Origin: Oscillospiraceae bacterium
Lineage (GTDB): Bacteria; Bacillota; Clostridia; Oscillospirales; Ruminococcaceae
DNA length: 38,643 bases
Reading direction: 5' to 3'
NCBI GenBank assembly: GCA_018110825.1
Contig: JAGBCL010000085.1
Span: 1-38,643, forward strand
Part shown: piece after piece, positions 1 to 7,892 of the stretch
Position numbering within the stretch: the first letter of the stretch is position 1
Layout of the letters: each line of letters starts with the position of its first letter
Position numbers and translations under genes: made by a program
The notes under the pieces: generated by a model
What the model was told of the DNA's origin: nothing
Seen by the model: the letters and a program-made list of their open reading frames with translations, nothing else
Databases searched by the model: none

Positions 1-201
1 AAATTCATGCTTGAGATTTTTGAGAACGTCAATTTCAAGACGGATATCTGTTTTGTCACGAAGCTCATTTTTGATGAGTTTGATCGCAACATATTTCTTC
101 ATTCGCTTGTGATAAGCCTTGAAGATAATGCCGCCTGTTCCTGATCCAAGGCTTTCGAGGACTTCATATGTATCGTTGAGTATTTGTCCGGTTTGTATCA
201 T
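1..201 (-). CDS. Ser/Thr protein kinase, N-terminal fragment (cut by window edge)
   Basis: The first 67 codons of a Hanks-type Ser/Thr kinase read leftward off the window. The start ATG at 199-201 is preceded by an AAGGAG ribosome binding site about 9 bases upstream. Visible kinase features are the glycine-rich loop (LGSGTGG, residues 18-24) and the ATP-binding lysine in VAIK (residue 41). It lies 21 bases downstream of the LRR kinase gene on the same strand, so the two are probably co-transcribed. The first 37 or so codons are almost identical at DNA level to those of the LRR kinase, with two silent differences in about 112 bases; the following codons diverge clearly. This suggests recent duplication or gene conversion. 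The catalytic loop and any sensor domain lie outside the window, so nothing can be said about its ectodomain. Confidence 0.9.
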   Translation of the reverse strand, partial: MIQTGQILNDTYEVLESLGSGTGGIIFKAYHKRMKKYVAIKLIKNELRDKTDIRLEIDVLKNLKHEF

Positions 202-222
202 AGGGGAGTGCTCCTTTGAATT

Positions 223-2109
223 TTAGTAATCAATATCGGAATAAATCATACAGTCAGGAATAGCTTTTTGGAGTTCATCAAGGTCCTGGGCTGTAATCTG
301 ATTTCCACCTAAATAAAGGAATTCAAGATTTGTAAGCTTTTTAAGTGCACTTATATCTGAAATGTTGTTATCATTCAGATACAGAACCTGAAGATCTGTC
401 AGCTTTCCTAACGGACTTATATCGGAAATCATATTGTCATTCAGGTATAACTCAGTTAAGGATGTGAGTTTTTTCAGCGCACTTATATCAGTAATTTTAT
501 TATCATTCAGATACAATATTGTCAGTTCTGCTAAATTGCCCAATGGTGTTATGTTTGAAATGCCATTGTCACGGAGACTTAATTCCGTCAGACTTGTCAG
601 TTTTTTCAGAGCATTTATGTCAGTGATGGAGTTATCCCATAAACTGAGGTAAGTAAGGTCAGTAAGGTCTTTCAGCATACTTATATCCGTGATTTGGTTG
701 CAGCTTAAATTCAGGTACATTATTTCCTTCATTTTATTAAGCGGCTTTATATCATTTGATGTAAGATCCATTGCTGATAAATTAAGTTCATAACTATCAA
801 CTGGATGCTTTACACCTTTAATTGATATATAATAATTTTCAGTAGCTGCAGTAGTTGTTTTGGTTGTTGTTTTTTTTGTTGAAGTAACTGCAGGTTTGTT
901 TGTGGTTTCCTTTTTTGTAGTTGTAACAGCTTTTGTTGTAGCAGCAGGCTGAGTTTCCGTAGCAGGCGGAGGTGTTGTTACTGTTAAGCTTTGCCTTACA
1001 GTAACAGTAGTTTCAGCAGGTGTTGTTACAGGTGCAGCTGTCGTTTCAGCAGGGGTTGTGGTTTCTTCGGAAATAAATACTGCAGTTGCAATAGTTGTAA
1101 CCGCAAGAGAAGATGTTGTTTCTTCTGCACTTGTTTCATCGGTACTGATTTCGCCTGCAGTTTTGCCGCTTGAACCAAGAAGAATTCCCACTGTTAATGC
1201 TACAGCAGCAATAATTGCAGCGGCACCGAATTTCATCAGCGGATTATTACCTGATTTTTCAGCAATTGCAGCCTTACATTCCGACATGTTTCTGTATCTT
1301 CTGCTTGGAATAGGGTCTGTCGCAGTAAGGATTGCGTTTTTTAGTTCAGCGGAACAATCTATTCCTCTGAAATCGAGAGTGTTGTTTGCAGGAATTCGCT
1401 GGGTAAGGATGTAATAAAGAGAAGTTCCTACACCGTAAATATCAGTTCGGACATCAATATATGCAATATTAGCACCGGTTTCGGAATATGGCTGTGAGGT
1501 TTTTGTTCCTTCGCCCATAAACCTTGTTTCTTCACGAAAGTCGTCCTGAATTTCAGGAATGTCAATGATTCGTCTGAATTGTTCAGGTGCGGCGAAACTC
1601 ATTGAACCGCCTTTTGAAACAGCGATTCCGTTGCTGGATATCGTGCTGATATTAAAATCAATCAGGCAGATGTTGTCCTTAGGGGTAAGCATGATATTGG
1701 CAGGCTTGATATCGCTGTGAATAATCGGAGGATTCTGACTGTGCAGGTACTCAACGGCATTGCAAAGCTGCATTGCATACTTTCGGACCTGCTTTTCGGT
1801 AAATTGTCTGCCTTCTTTGACAAGCTGCTTGAAGTTCTTGCCTTCAATGAATTCCATAACGGTATAGACGTCATCGCCTTCTTCAAAAAAGTCAATGACC
1901 TGAGGGAGGTAGTCATTTTTCAGATTCTTCAATACGTCAATTTCTATACGGATATCAGTTTTGTCACGGATATCGTTCTTGATAAGTTTTATGGCAACAT
2001 ATTTCTTCATTCGCTTGTGATAAGCCTTGAAGATAATGCCGCCTGTTCCCGAGCCAAGGCTTTCGAGGACTTCATATGTATCGTTGAGTATTTGTCCGGT
2101 TTGTATCAT
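223..2109 (-). CDS. Membrane Ser/Thr protein kinase with extracytoplasmic LRR domain
   Basis: 628 residues. The cytoplasmic Hanks-type kinase domain spans about residues 12-285: glycine loop 18-24, Lys41 (VAIK), catalytic loop HSDIKPAN (131-138, Asp133), Mg-binding Asp151 in DFN instead of DFG, and APE at 174-176. Between APE and the RTDIYG motif (221-226) there is an insert of about 40 residues carrying EETRF (193-197). One membrane helix lies at about 295-313. It is followed by a Thr/Pro-rich linker (about 320-425) and roughly eight 22-residue leucine-rich repeats (about 440-606) of the internalin/SDS22 type. Family knowledge makes this a sensor kinase phosphorylating Ser/Thr; the LRR ectodomain probably binds a protein or cell-wall ligand (inference). 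The short leader before the ATG contains GGGAG. It is transcribed from the promoter at 2315-2343 together with the downstream kinase gene. Confidence 0.93.
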   Translation of the reverse strand: MIQTGQILNDTYEVLESLGSGTGGIIFKAYHKRMKKYVAIKLIKNDIRDKTDIRIEIDVLKNLKNDYLPQVIDFFEEGDDVYTVMEFIEGKNFKQLVKEGRQFTEKQVRKYAMQLCNAVEYLHSQNPPIIHSDIKPANIMLTPKDNICLIDFNISTISSNGIAVSKGGSMSFAAPEQFRRIIDIPEIQDDFREETRFMGEGTKTSQPYSETGANIAYIDVRTDIYGVGTSLYYILTQRIPANNTLDFRGIDCSAELKNAILTATDPIPSRRYRNMSECKAAIAEKSGNNPLMKFGAAAIIAAVALTVGILLGSSGKTAGEISTDETSAEETTSSLAVTTIATAVFISEETTTPAETTAAPVTTPAETTVTVRQSLTVTTPPPATETQPAATTKAVTTTKKETTNKPAVTSTKKTTTKTTTAATENYYISIKGVKHPVDSYELNLSAMDLTSNDIKPLNKMKEIMYLNLSCNQITDISMLKDLTDLTYLSLWDNSITDINALKKLTSLTELSLRDNGISNITPLGNLAELTILYLNDNKITDISALKKLTSLTELYLNDNMISDISPLGKLTDLQVLYLNDNNISDISALKKLTNLEFLYLGGNQITAQDLDELQKAIPDCMIYSDIDY

Positions 2110-2314
2110 TTTAATTTCTCCCTATGGTTTCTTTGTTTAACTCCTGATATATGCGTACAAGTTGGCAATTATTGCACCATATTCTTGGTCAGCGAGAATA
2201 GCTTCTGCTGTATCAAGCGTATCTGAATTTAATAACAGAATTACAGTTTTTAATTATGGGATATTATAAATATCGATAATAAATAATGTGTATAACCAAA
2301 ATAATTAACACTAC

Positions 2315-2343
2315 ATTATAACATATTTCGACATTTAGGTCAA
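2315..2343 (-). promoter_or_regulatory. Sigma-A promoter for the LRR kinase operon
   Basis: On the minus strand TTGACC is followed after 17 bases by TATAAT. The predicted start site is near 2308, giving a leader of about 200 bases before the kinase ATG. Apart from this promoter, a start-less open frame and the terminator of the upstream operon, the stretch 2110-2419 shows nothing recognisable. Confidence 0.75.
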
Positions 2344-2383
2344 TGAATTCCAAATCCGGCGGGAATTTTTCAGTATTTCATAC

Positions 2384-2412
2384 AGAAAAAAGCCTCACTT
2401 TTAGGTGAGGCT
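2384..2412 (-). terminator. Rho-independent terminator of the ABC-2 operon
   Basis: An 8-bp stem (AGCCTCAC pairing with GTGAGGCT) with a six-base loop is followed on the minus strand by a run of T, eight bases after the permease stop codon. Confidence 0.88.
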
Positions 2413-2419
2413 TTAGGTT

Positions 2420-3796
2420 TTATTCAGTTATTTGTTTTTTGGATTTTTTCTTTAGTCCTGCATCAAAATTTACAGACATTGTAAACAGCTTGTCAGTTGT
2501 GAATACTTTTACTGCAAGAACCATACATACAATCAGGCAGACAACCTGATAAGCCAGACCAATCCAGAACATCAGCATATCGCCGTTCATAAGGTTGGTA
2601 AGGGCAGTATATGTGTGGGTGAATGGAATTGCGTATGCAATAAGTTTAAATATGGCAGGCATTGTGTTGATGTCGATAAACATTGTGATGAAAAACGGAA
2701 TCATTACAGCAATCATTATCGGCATTGTAAGTGTCTGAACGGATTTGATGTCAGTAGCCATTGCACCGAGAATAAGGGAAATGGCAAGACCGATTGCAAT
2801 TGTGAGGAAGAGCTGTACTGCGAAAAGCACATAGCTAAACGGACTAAGTGTAAGACCGAGTTCTGCCATTGCCTGAGGAAGTGATGTAACTTGTTCAAGT
2901 GCACTTGCGTCAATAGGAAGATTTGTTGTTTCAAGTATTGAGCTTGCAGTAATTTCTTCAACAGCGTCACCTACCATGCCTAACATGTAGAATGCAAAAC
3001 CTACAATCATAAATGCTGCATTGAGAAGTGCTGAAATAACTGCTGCAATCATCTTTGCACCAAGTACGCTCAAACGGGAAACAGGTGCAGAAAGAAGTGT
3101 TTCAAGAGTTTTGTCAATCTTTTCTGTTGAAATAGCTGTCATAATCATCTGTGAAGCCATCAGAAGCAGGAAGAAAATTGCAAAAGGAGCAATCATTGAC
3201 TGCATCATTGTAATGGCGGTAAGCTCCATTACGGAAACCTTTGAGGTTTTTCCGTTGAGTGTTGTGTATTCCACAAGTTTCAGCGGACCACGGATAAGTT
3301 CAATGTCAGCTTCGGTAAGTCCATAATTTTCAAGCAGAACCTCGTCCATACACACATCCTGTATTACAGAAACTATATCAGAGGCGGAAACGGTGCTCAT
3401 TGTACCTGCAAGACCGCCGTTCTGCATCTGACTTACAACCTGAATTTGTGCGGGCTTCTTTTCAACTGTAACGCTGTTACCAAAACCTTCAGGGATAATT
3501 ACAAGATTTTTCAGACCAAGTCTTTCAAGTTCAGCGGCATAGTCCTCGCTTTGAATATCAACAAAGTTAATTTGTGTATGTCCGCTTTCCTGGATTGTTG
3601 CAAGGACATCTTCTGTAAAAGCACTGTTATCTTGATTGCAGAGTGTTATAGTGGAAGTATCATAGCCTTCCTCCATGGCACCGCCCATAATCTGACCCAT
3701 TACGATGAAAAGAACCATGGTGAAAACCATACTCATAAGTGCCTGAACAGTAATAAGCTCACGGAGTTCCTTCTTGAGAAGATTACCTAATTTCAT
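2420..3796 (-). CDS. ABC-2 family transporter permease
   Basis: 458 residues with the layout of NatB/YhaP-type ABC-2 permeases. There is one N-terminal membrane helix (about 17-37), a large extracytoplasmic segment of about 140 residues, and a C-terminal bundle of five or six helices from about residue 195 onward. Residues TEKIDKTLETLLSAPVSR form the cytoplasmic coupling segment typical of the family. Its start overlaps the end of the ATPase gene by 14 bases, so the two are translationally coupled and form one exporter. The substrate is not evident; family members export sodium, peptides or drugs. The gene ends just before a strong terminator. Confidence 0.9.
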   Translation of the reverse strand: MKLGNLLKKELRELITVQALMSMVFTMVLFIVMGQIMGGAMEEGYDTSTITLCNQDNSAFTEDVLATIQESGHTQINFVDIQSEDYAAELERLGLKNLVIIPEGFGNSVTVEKKPAQIQVVSQMQNGGLAGTMSTVSASDIVSVIQDVCMDEVLLENYGLTEADIELIRGPLKLVEYTTLNGKTSKVSVMELTAITMMQSMIAPFAIFFLLLMASQMIMTAISTEKIDKTLETLLSAPVSRLSVLGAKMIAAVISALLNAAFMIVGFAFYMLGMVGDAVEEITASSILETTNLPIDASALEQVTSLPQAMAELGLTLSPFSYVLFAVQLFLTIAIGLAISLILGAMATDIKSVQTLTMPIMIAVMIPFFITMFIDINTMPAIFKLIAYAIPFTHTYTALTNLMNGDMLMFWIGLAYQVVCLIVCMVLAVKVFTTDKLFTMSVNFDAGLKKKSKKQITE

Positions 3797-4529
3797 GATT
3801 CTTCACCACCCTTTCAAATACTTCTTCAAGGTTTGCTGCCTCGTATTTTTCTTTAAGTTCTTCGATTGTGCCCACAACCATAAGGTGACCGTCAGCAATA
3901 ATTCCCACACGGTCGGAAACATACTCAATTTCCAGCATATTGTGAGAAGAAAGCAGGAACGCCATATTCTGTTCCTTTGCAAGAGTCTTGATCATCTTTC
4001 TGATTTCAAGAGCATTGATTACGTCAAGACCTGATGTTGCTTCGTCCATGATAGCAAGCTTAGGGCCTGTCATTACCGCACGGGCAAGAAGAAGCTTTCT
4101 TATCATACCTCTGGAGTAACCGCCGATTTTCTCGTTAAGACGGTCACCAAGTCCGCAGATAGCCTTTCCGCGTTCAACATACTTTTCGAGGGTTTCCTTA
4201 TCCTTGGCAAAAAGACCTGCCATAAAGTTAAGGTAGTCGATACCCTTCATTGTCTTGTACGCACCTGCCTCGTCGGGAAGGTATGTAATATTTTCACGAA
4301 CCTTGTCAGGCTCCTTGATAATGCTGTGACCTGCAACAAAAGCATCGCCTTCCGTTGGGTTGATGAGTGTGGAAATCATACGGATTGTAGTTGTCTTACC
4401 TGCACCGTTAGGACCGATAAGAGCAAAAATTTCCCCTTCTTCAACCGTAAAGCTTACCTTTTCGGCTGCAAATTTTGTTTTCTTGGGGTACTTTTTGGAG
4501 AGCTCCTTAACCTCAAGAACAGTTGCCAT
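3783..4529 (-). CDS. ABC transporter ATP-binding protein (partner of ABC-2 permease)
   Basis: 248 residues from the ATG at 4529, chosen because AAGGGTGG lies five bases upstream; an in-frame GTG at 4538 lies inside that ribosome binding site. Walker A is GPNGAGKT (residues 39-46). The signature is the divergent YSRGM, Walker B is LAIMDEATSGLD, and the switch histidine is in LLSSHNM. The protein energises the ABC-2 permease encoded immediately downstream. NatA and BcrA/drug-export ATPases are the closest family types. The upstream XRE operon on the same strand may be functionally linked, but this gene has its own promoter at 4574-4602. Confidence 0.92.
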   Translation of the reverse strand: MATVLEVKELSKKYPKKTKFAAEKVSFTVEEGEIFALIGPNGAGKTTTIRMISTLINPTEGDAFVAGHSIIKEPDKVRENITYLPDEAGAYKTMKGIDYLNFMAGLFAKDKETLEKYVERGKAICGLGDRLNEKIGGYSRGMIRKLLLARAVMTGPKLAIMDEATSGLDVINALEIRKMIKTLAKEQNMAFLLSSHNMLEIEYVSDRVGIIADGHLMVVGTIEELKEKYEAANLEEVFERVVKNHEIR

Positions 4530-4554
4530 ATAAACCACCCTTTCATATATCGCT

Positions 4555-4572
4555 GTACTAAGTAACTAATAC
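4555..4572. promoter_or_regulatory. Imperfect palindrome between ABC promoter and ATPase gene
   Basis: An 18-base imperfect inverted repeat (12 of 18 positions symmetric, ends GTA and TAC) lies immediately downstream of the -10 box of the ABC operon. This is a typical repressor position. No regulator can be assigned from sequence. Confidence 0.35.
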
Positions 4573-4573
4573 A

Positions 4574-4602
4574 ATGATACTACATATTTGTTGATTTGTC
4601 AA
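4574..4602 (-). promoter_or_regulatory. Sigma-A promoter for the ABC-2 operon
   Basis: On the minus strand TTGACA is followed after 17 bases by TATCAT, about 45 bases upstream of the ATPase start codon. Confidence 0.8.
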
Positions 4603-4654
4603 TCAGTAATTATATACAACTTATCAATGCGTAATCAGATATAATTGTGCAATA

Positions 4655-5140
4655 TCAATATTTTTTACTGTAATAAATGCTGAATGCAACCTTGACGATG
4701 GAAACAAAAAGTATTACGCAAATAAGCGTGTACAGAATTGGACGTGAAAAGAATGATACAACAACACAAGCAACACCCAGTCCCATAATTGTTACCGCAA
4801 AGCTTGCAGTTGAAGTTTTCTGCTCAATGAGCAGGTTACGTTCGTCTGTTTCCTTTATGTACATAGCCTTCAGCTTCTTTTCGTCTTTAAGTGCACGTGA
4901 CAAAACAATAATTTTTACAACAGCAAAGCCAATCAATGACGTACAGAAACCTGTGCGGAAGCCTGCGAGGAAATCCAGCGATTCGTCACCGCCGGTAAAT
5001 TCGGCAGGGAGAAACGTACTCCATGCGTTTGTTGCATCCATAATTATAAGTGTTGCAAAAAGCGCCGCAAGAAAAATTGCAAGTACCACATTTGTCCTTA
5101 ATCTCCTTTTAATCTGCTTTCTGAATTTTTCCATAATCAC
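4655..5140 (-). CDS. Four-helix membrane protein of the XRE operon
   Basis: 161 residues from a GTG at 5140 whose GTGA overlaps the stop of the upstream gene; an ATG two codons later (5134) is an equally possible start with better spacing from AAAGGA. Four predicted membrane helices occur at about 17-35, 62-80, 110-130 and 134-155, with a basic N-terminus. A KETDERNLLI segment between helices 2 and 3 resembles small membrane proteins of the DUF2178 type that are often encoded next to XRE regulators; this family assignment is tentative. It is the last gene of a three-gene operon with the repressor and another small membrane protein. No enzymatic motif is visible and the function is unknown. 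Confidence 0.8.
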   Translation of the reverse strand: MIMEKFRKQIKRRLRTNVVLAIFLAALFATLIIMDATNAWSTFLPAEFTGGDESLDFLAGFRTGFCTSLIGFAVVKIIVLSRALKDEKKLKAMYIKETDERNLLIEQKTSTASFAVTIMGLGVACVVVSFFSRPILYTLICVILFVSIVKVAFSIYYSKKY

Positions 5141-5379
5141 TTGTTCCTTTCTTCTTTTGTAACAAACGGGGACTGCTTGTTATATGAACAGATTACCGCA
5201 AAAATTATCCAGAGCACCTGTGCCGTAAGCTGAAAACCGTGAAGAAATCCTGTCGCAAAATCGCTTAACCCGTCACAATTACGGCTTATCATCATTGCTA
5301 TAAATGAAAGAAAGAACATAAATGACATAACCGTTTTGAAGCATTTGCTGAACATCCACTCAAAGTTTGTTTTACTCAT
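5137..5379 (-). CDS. Small membrane protein of the XRE operon
   Basis: 80 residues from the ATG at 5377-5379, which overlaps the end of the XRE gene by eight bases (ATGAGTAA). GGAGG lies nine bases upstream, so this start is preferred to an upstream in-frame ATG inside the repressor gene. Two membrane helices are predicted (about 12-30 and 46-64). Its middle part ([11 protein letters not shown]) resembles the LDFLAGFRTGF segment of the next protein, which suggests the two are related and may form a membrane complex. Function unknown. Coupling to an XRE repressor gene is typical of regulator plus membrane-protein modules in Firmicutes. Confidence 0.8.
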   Translation of the reverse strand: MSKTNFEWMFSKCFKTVMSFMFFLSFIAMMISRNCDGLSDFATGFLHGFQLTAQVLWIIFAVICSYNKQSPFVTKEERNK

Positions 5380-5581
5380 TATCGTCAACCTCCGTAAAAT
5401 CAAAAACCTCTTCAATGGTCAGCCCGAAAAATTTTGCAATCTTGTAGGCAAGCACCAGTGAAGCCGTATATTTTTCGCACTCCAGCGAGGTTATGGTCTG
5501 CCTTGTTACGCCGACGGCAAGTGCAAGTTCTTCCTGTGAGATGCGTCTTGCCTTGCGTAATTCCTGTATTCTTGTTTTCAC
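5372..5581 (-). CDS. XRE/Cro-family transcriptional regulator
   Basis: 69 residues forming little more than a single helix-turn-helix domain. The [20 protein letters not shown] segment (about 15-34) contains the recognition helix, and the C-terminus is acidic. It resembles the short YgzD/Xre-like repressors of Firmicutes that regulate their own operon. The gene heads the operon with two membrane proteins. Its promoter overlaps one 20-base inverted repeat and is followed by a second very similar one, so autoregulation by this protein is likely (inference). Confidence 0.93.
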   Translation of the reverse strand: MKTRIQELRKARRISQEELALAVGVTRQTITSLECEKYTASLVLAYKIAKFFGLTIEEVFDFTEVDDNE

Positions 5582-5600
5582 GTCATACCCTCTTTCAATT

Positions 5601-5620
5601 TTGTAAAGTTAACTTTACAA
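5601..5620. promoter_or_regulatory. Perfect 20-bp palindrome, operator candidate 1 of the XRE gene
   Basis: TTGTAAAGTTAACTTTACAA is a perfect inverted repeat located just downstream of the -10 box, covering the expected transcription start region. It matches the second site at 5647-5666 at 16 of 20 positions. Confidence 0.8.
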
Positions 5621-5624
5621 ATTT

Positions 5625-5653
5625 AGTATAGCACGCTTTGCATTTTTTGTCAA
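5625..5653 (-). promoter_or_regulatory. Sigma-A promoter for the XRE operon
   Basis: On the minus strand TTGACA is followed after 17 bases by TATACT. The -35 box lies inside operator candidate 2 and the start region inside operator candidate 1. Confidence 0.88.
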
Positions 5654-5666
5654 GTATACTTTGCAA
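5647..5666. promoter_or_regulatory. Operator candidate 2 of the XRE gene
   Basis: TTGTCAAGTATACTTTGCAA is an imperfect copy of the palindrome at 5601-5620 with a perfectly symmetric core AAGTATACTT. It contains the -35 box of the XRE promoter. Centre-to-centre distance to the other site is 46 bases. Confidence 0.75.
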
Positions 5667-5690
5667 AAATTCTTAAAAATTTTTTACAGC

Positions 5691-5720
5691 AAAAAAGCAC
5701 TCCCAAAGGAGTGCTTTTTT
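5691..5720. terminator. Rho-independent terminator, T run on both strands
   Basis: A stem of up to 13 pairs (AAAAAAGCACTCC with GGAGTGCTTTTTT) and a four-base loop directly after the diguanylate cyclase stop codon. A T run is present on both strands; the gene it serves is the cyclase on the minus strand. Confidence 0.9.
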
Positions 5721-7776
5721 ATAATAGATTATTGTCGATAATTTCTGCATCAGACAATGCGTGTTTTTGAGCTGCTTTTGCATATGCATATGCTGATTTG
5801 CCGTGTTTTTTGATGTTGTACATGGCTTCATCAGCAGCTGCAATAATTTCTTCGCTGTTTTTGCCGCTTTCACGTAAGAAAGCAATACCGATAGAAGCAT
5901 GGATTGTAAGCTTGAGTCCGGTTGAATCCGAAATAAATCCCTTTGAAAGGATATCCAGAACTTCCTGAGCAATTTTTCCGGAATCACCGTACAGAGTCAG
6001 GTTTGTAAGGCATGCAACAAATTCGTCACCGCCAAGACGTCCTGCAAATCCACGTTCAAAGCATACTTCCTTCAGGGTATCCGCAACAAATTTCAGTACT
6101 TCGTCGCCGCATGCATGACCGTATTCGTCATTAAAGAACTTAAAGTCATCAAGGTCAATAAACATCAATGCATCAAGAGATTTCTTATATGCCGAGTTAT
6201 CAAGTTCTGCATCAAGAGTTTTGATAAAGGTTTCTCTGTTGAGCAGCTGAGTAAGTGCATCGTAACTTGCTCTTTGGAGCAGATGCATTTCACTGCGCTT
6301 TTCCTTATCGATGTCCATGATTACACCAACGATTTTAGTTGGTCTTTCTTCGCGGTTATAGAATTTTGTTGCCTTGATCATAATCCATATGAAGTCGCCG
6401 TAAATGCTCTTCACACGGTATTCGCCCTGCATTGTATTTGCCGGACCGAGAACGCGGTCAAGGTCAGTCATATAGCGGTCCTTGTCATCCTTATGCAGAC
6501 GAAGTTTGTAAAGGAAGCTTTCTTTTACTGTATCATCTTTTGCACGGTGGCTGAATTTCTTGTTGAAATTCTTTGAAACGAACACGCTGTTCTTTTCAAA
6601 ATTGATTTCAAAGACAATATTGTTTGTGATTTCAACGATTGTTCTGTAGCGTTGTTCACTTTCAAATACGTCATCGAAAAGGTCATTGAAGGCATTTCCG
6701 ATAAGGCGGAACTCGTCATTTGAACGGATATCAAATCTTGCGCTTGTGTCGCCCTTCTGTTTTTTACGGAAAACCTTCATAATCTCATTGATAGGCTTTG
6801 TCGCAACAATTACAAACATGACCATTGCAACACATGACAATATAATCAGAATAATTGAAAGATTACGCTGATTATTGGTTTCACGAGATATTTCTTTATT
6901 GAGGTTTGCGTCATTTGTAATAGCGAGAACAGACCAGTTATTTGCCGGAATATTGCTTGCAAATACAGTTCTTGCATTCGTATTTTCCCCAAAGCTGTAA
7001 ACGGGATTGTATGCGTCTGTATTACCTTCTGCAGTAAGTACATTAAGCAGCATAGGTGATGCATGCTTGAAGCTTTCATCTTCGGTATAGCTTTTTAAGG
7101 TTTTGTAAGGATATTCAAGAATATGACCGGTGTTGTCCATGATAGCGCAAGTGGTGTACTTGTTATAATTTGAACTGTTTATAAGATTCTGGAGGTAACC
7201 GGTGTTGTAGAGATGATAAACAATTCCAAGACACTGGCTGTCATATGAATAAATTGCCTTTGCAACAATAAATACGGGAACATTGTTATCTTCACCGCCT
7301 ATAAAGAAGGAAGAGATTCCGTTATTGGTAGAAGCAAGGTTAAACAGCCCCTTGTAATTGGACATACTTTTTCCTGTATCAAGTTCATTCGTTGAAGCTA
7401 TAATCATTCCGGAATTATTGATGATCATAACCTTTTCGAGGAATGAACTGCATTCGGTAAGCGTATTGAGTTTGTTTGTGATTTCAATATACTCTTCGTC
7501 AGTATCTAAAATTGTGAAGTCAGAAGAATTGCTTTTTTCAGTAAAGCTTCTGATCTGATCGGAGGAAGCGATTTCCTTTGCTGAGGCAATAATATCGCCG
7601 AAATAGAAGTTAATGCTGTCCGCCTGATTTTCGGTAACATTCAAAGTAGACATTTGGTTAAGGTCTGCTGACGTTTTAACAAACTTTTTATATGAATATA
7701 CATTAACTATAACAATTGGAAGAATTGCAAGCAAAGTGATAAATACAATAAGCTTGGTTCTTATTTTCACATACAT
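5719..7776 (-). CDS. Membrane diguanylate cyclase: sensor, HAMP, PAS, GGDEF
   Basis: 685 residues from ATG 7776; a GTG two codons later (7770) is an alternative start with better spacing from AGGAAGGGGG. A first helix lies at about 8-28 and an extracytoplasmic Cache-like sensor at about 30-300. A second helix spans about 305-325, then a HAMP segment to about 375, a PAS domain with PAC tail (about 378-500) and a C-terminal GGDEF domain (about 510-665). The intact GGDEF motif is at 582-586. The domain makes c-di-GMP from two GTP. The RxxD inhibitory site expected just upstream of GGDEF is absent (residues CFERG occupy it), so product inhibition at that site is unlikely. No EAL domain is present. 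The gene appears monocistronic, ending in a strong terminator. Confidence 0.94.
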   Translation of the reverse strand: MYVKIRTKLIVFITLLAILPIVIVNVYSYKKFVKTSADLNQMSTLNVTENQADSINFYFGDIIASAKEIASSDQIRSFTEKSNSSDFTILDTDEEYIEITNKLNTLTECSSFLEKVMIINNSGMIIASTNELDTGKSMSNYKGLFNLASTNNGISSFFIGGEDNNVPVFIVAKAIYSYDSQCLGIVYHLYNTGYLQNLINSSNYNKYTTCAIMDNTGHILEYPYKTLKSYTEDESFKHASPMLLNVLTAEGNTDAYNPVYSFGENTNARTVFASNIPANNWSVLAITNDANLNKEISRETNNQRNLSIILIILSCVAMVMFVIVATKPINEIMKVFRKKQKGDTSARFDIRSNDEFRLIGNAFNDLFDDVFESEQRYRTIVEITNNIVFEINFEKNSVFVSKNFNKKFSHRAKDDTVKESFLYKLRLHKDDKDRYMTDLDRVLGPANTMQGEYRVKSIYGDFIWIMIKATKFYNREERPTKIVGVIMDIDKEKRSEMHLLQRASYDALTQLLNRETFIKTLDAELDNSAYKKSLDALMFIDLDDFKFFNDEYGHACGDEVLKFVADTLKEVCFERGFAGRLGGDEFVACLTNLTLYGDSGKIAQEVLDILSKGFISDSTGLKLTIHASIGIAFLRESGKNSEEIIAAADEAMYNIKKHGKSAYAYAKAAQKHALSDAEIIDNNLL

Positions 7777-7834
7777 CCCCCTTCCTGAAATAGCTACTTA
7801 CTATTTTAATATTTTTTTGGCAACTTGTAAACAG

Positions 7835-7864
7835 ATTATATATATTTTTGTTTATTATAGACAA
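7835..7864 (-). promoter_or_regulatory. Candidate promoter of the diguanylate cyclase gene
   Basis: On the minus strand TTGTCT is followed after 18 bases by TATAAT, about 60 bases upstream of the start codon, in very AT-rich DNA. No clear terminator for the GH44 gene was seen in 7777-7892. Confidence 0.45.
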
Positions 7865-7892
7865 CTTTTTTTGGTAATATTAGATATATTTA

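Noticed and set aside
320-780. Repeats of about 66 bases considered as non-coding repeats
   Set aside because: They are the codons of 22-residue leucine-rich repeats in the kinase gene.
2128-2240. Open frame on the minus strand upstream of the LRR kinase, ending in ...IIANLYAYIRS then stop
   Set aside because: Protein-like composition but fewer than 45 codons, no start codon or ribosome binding site; it may be a gene remnant in the leader, not a supported gene.
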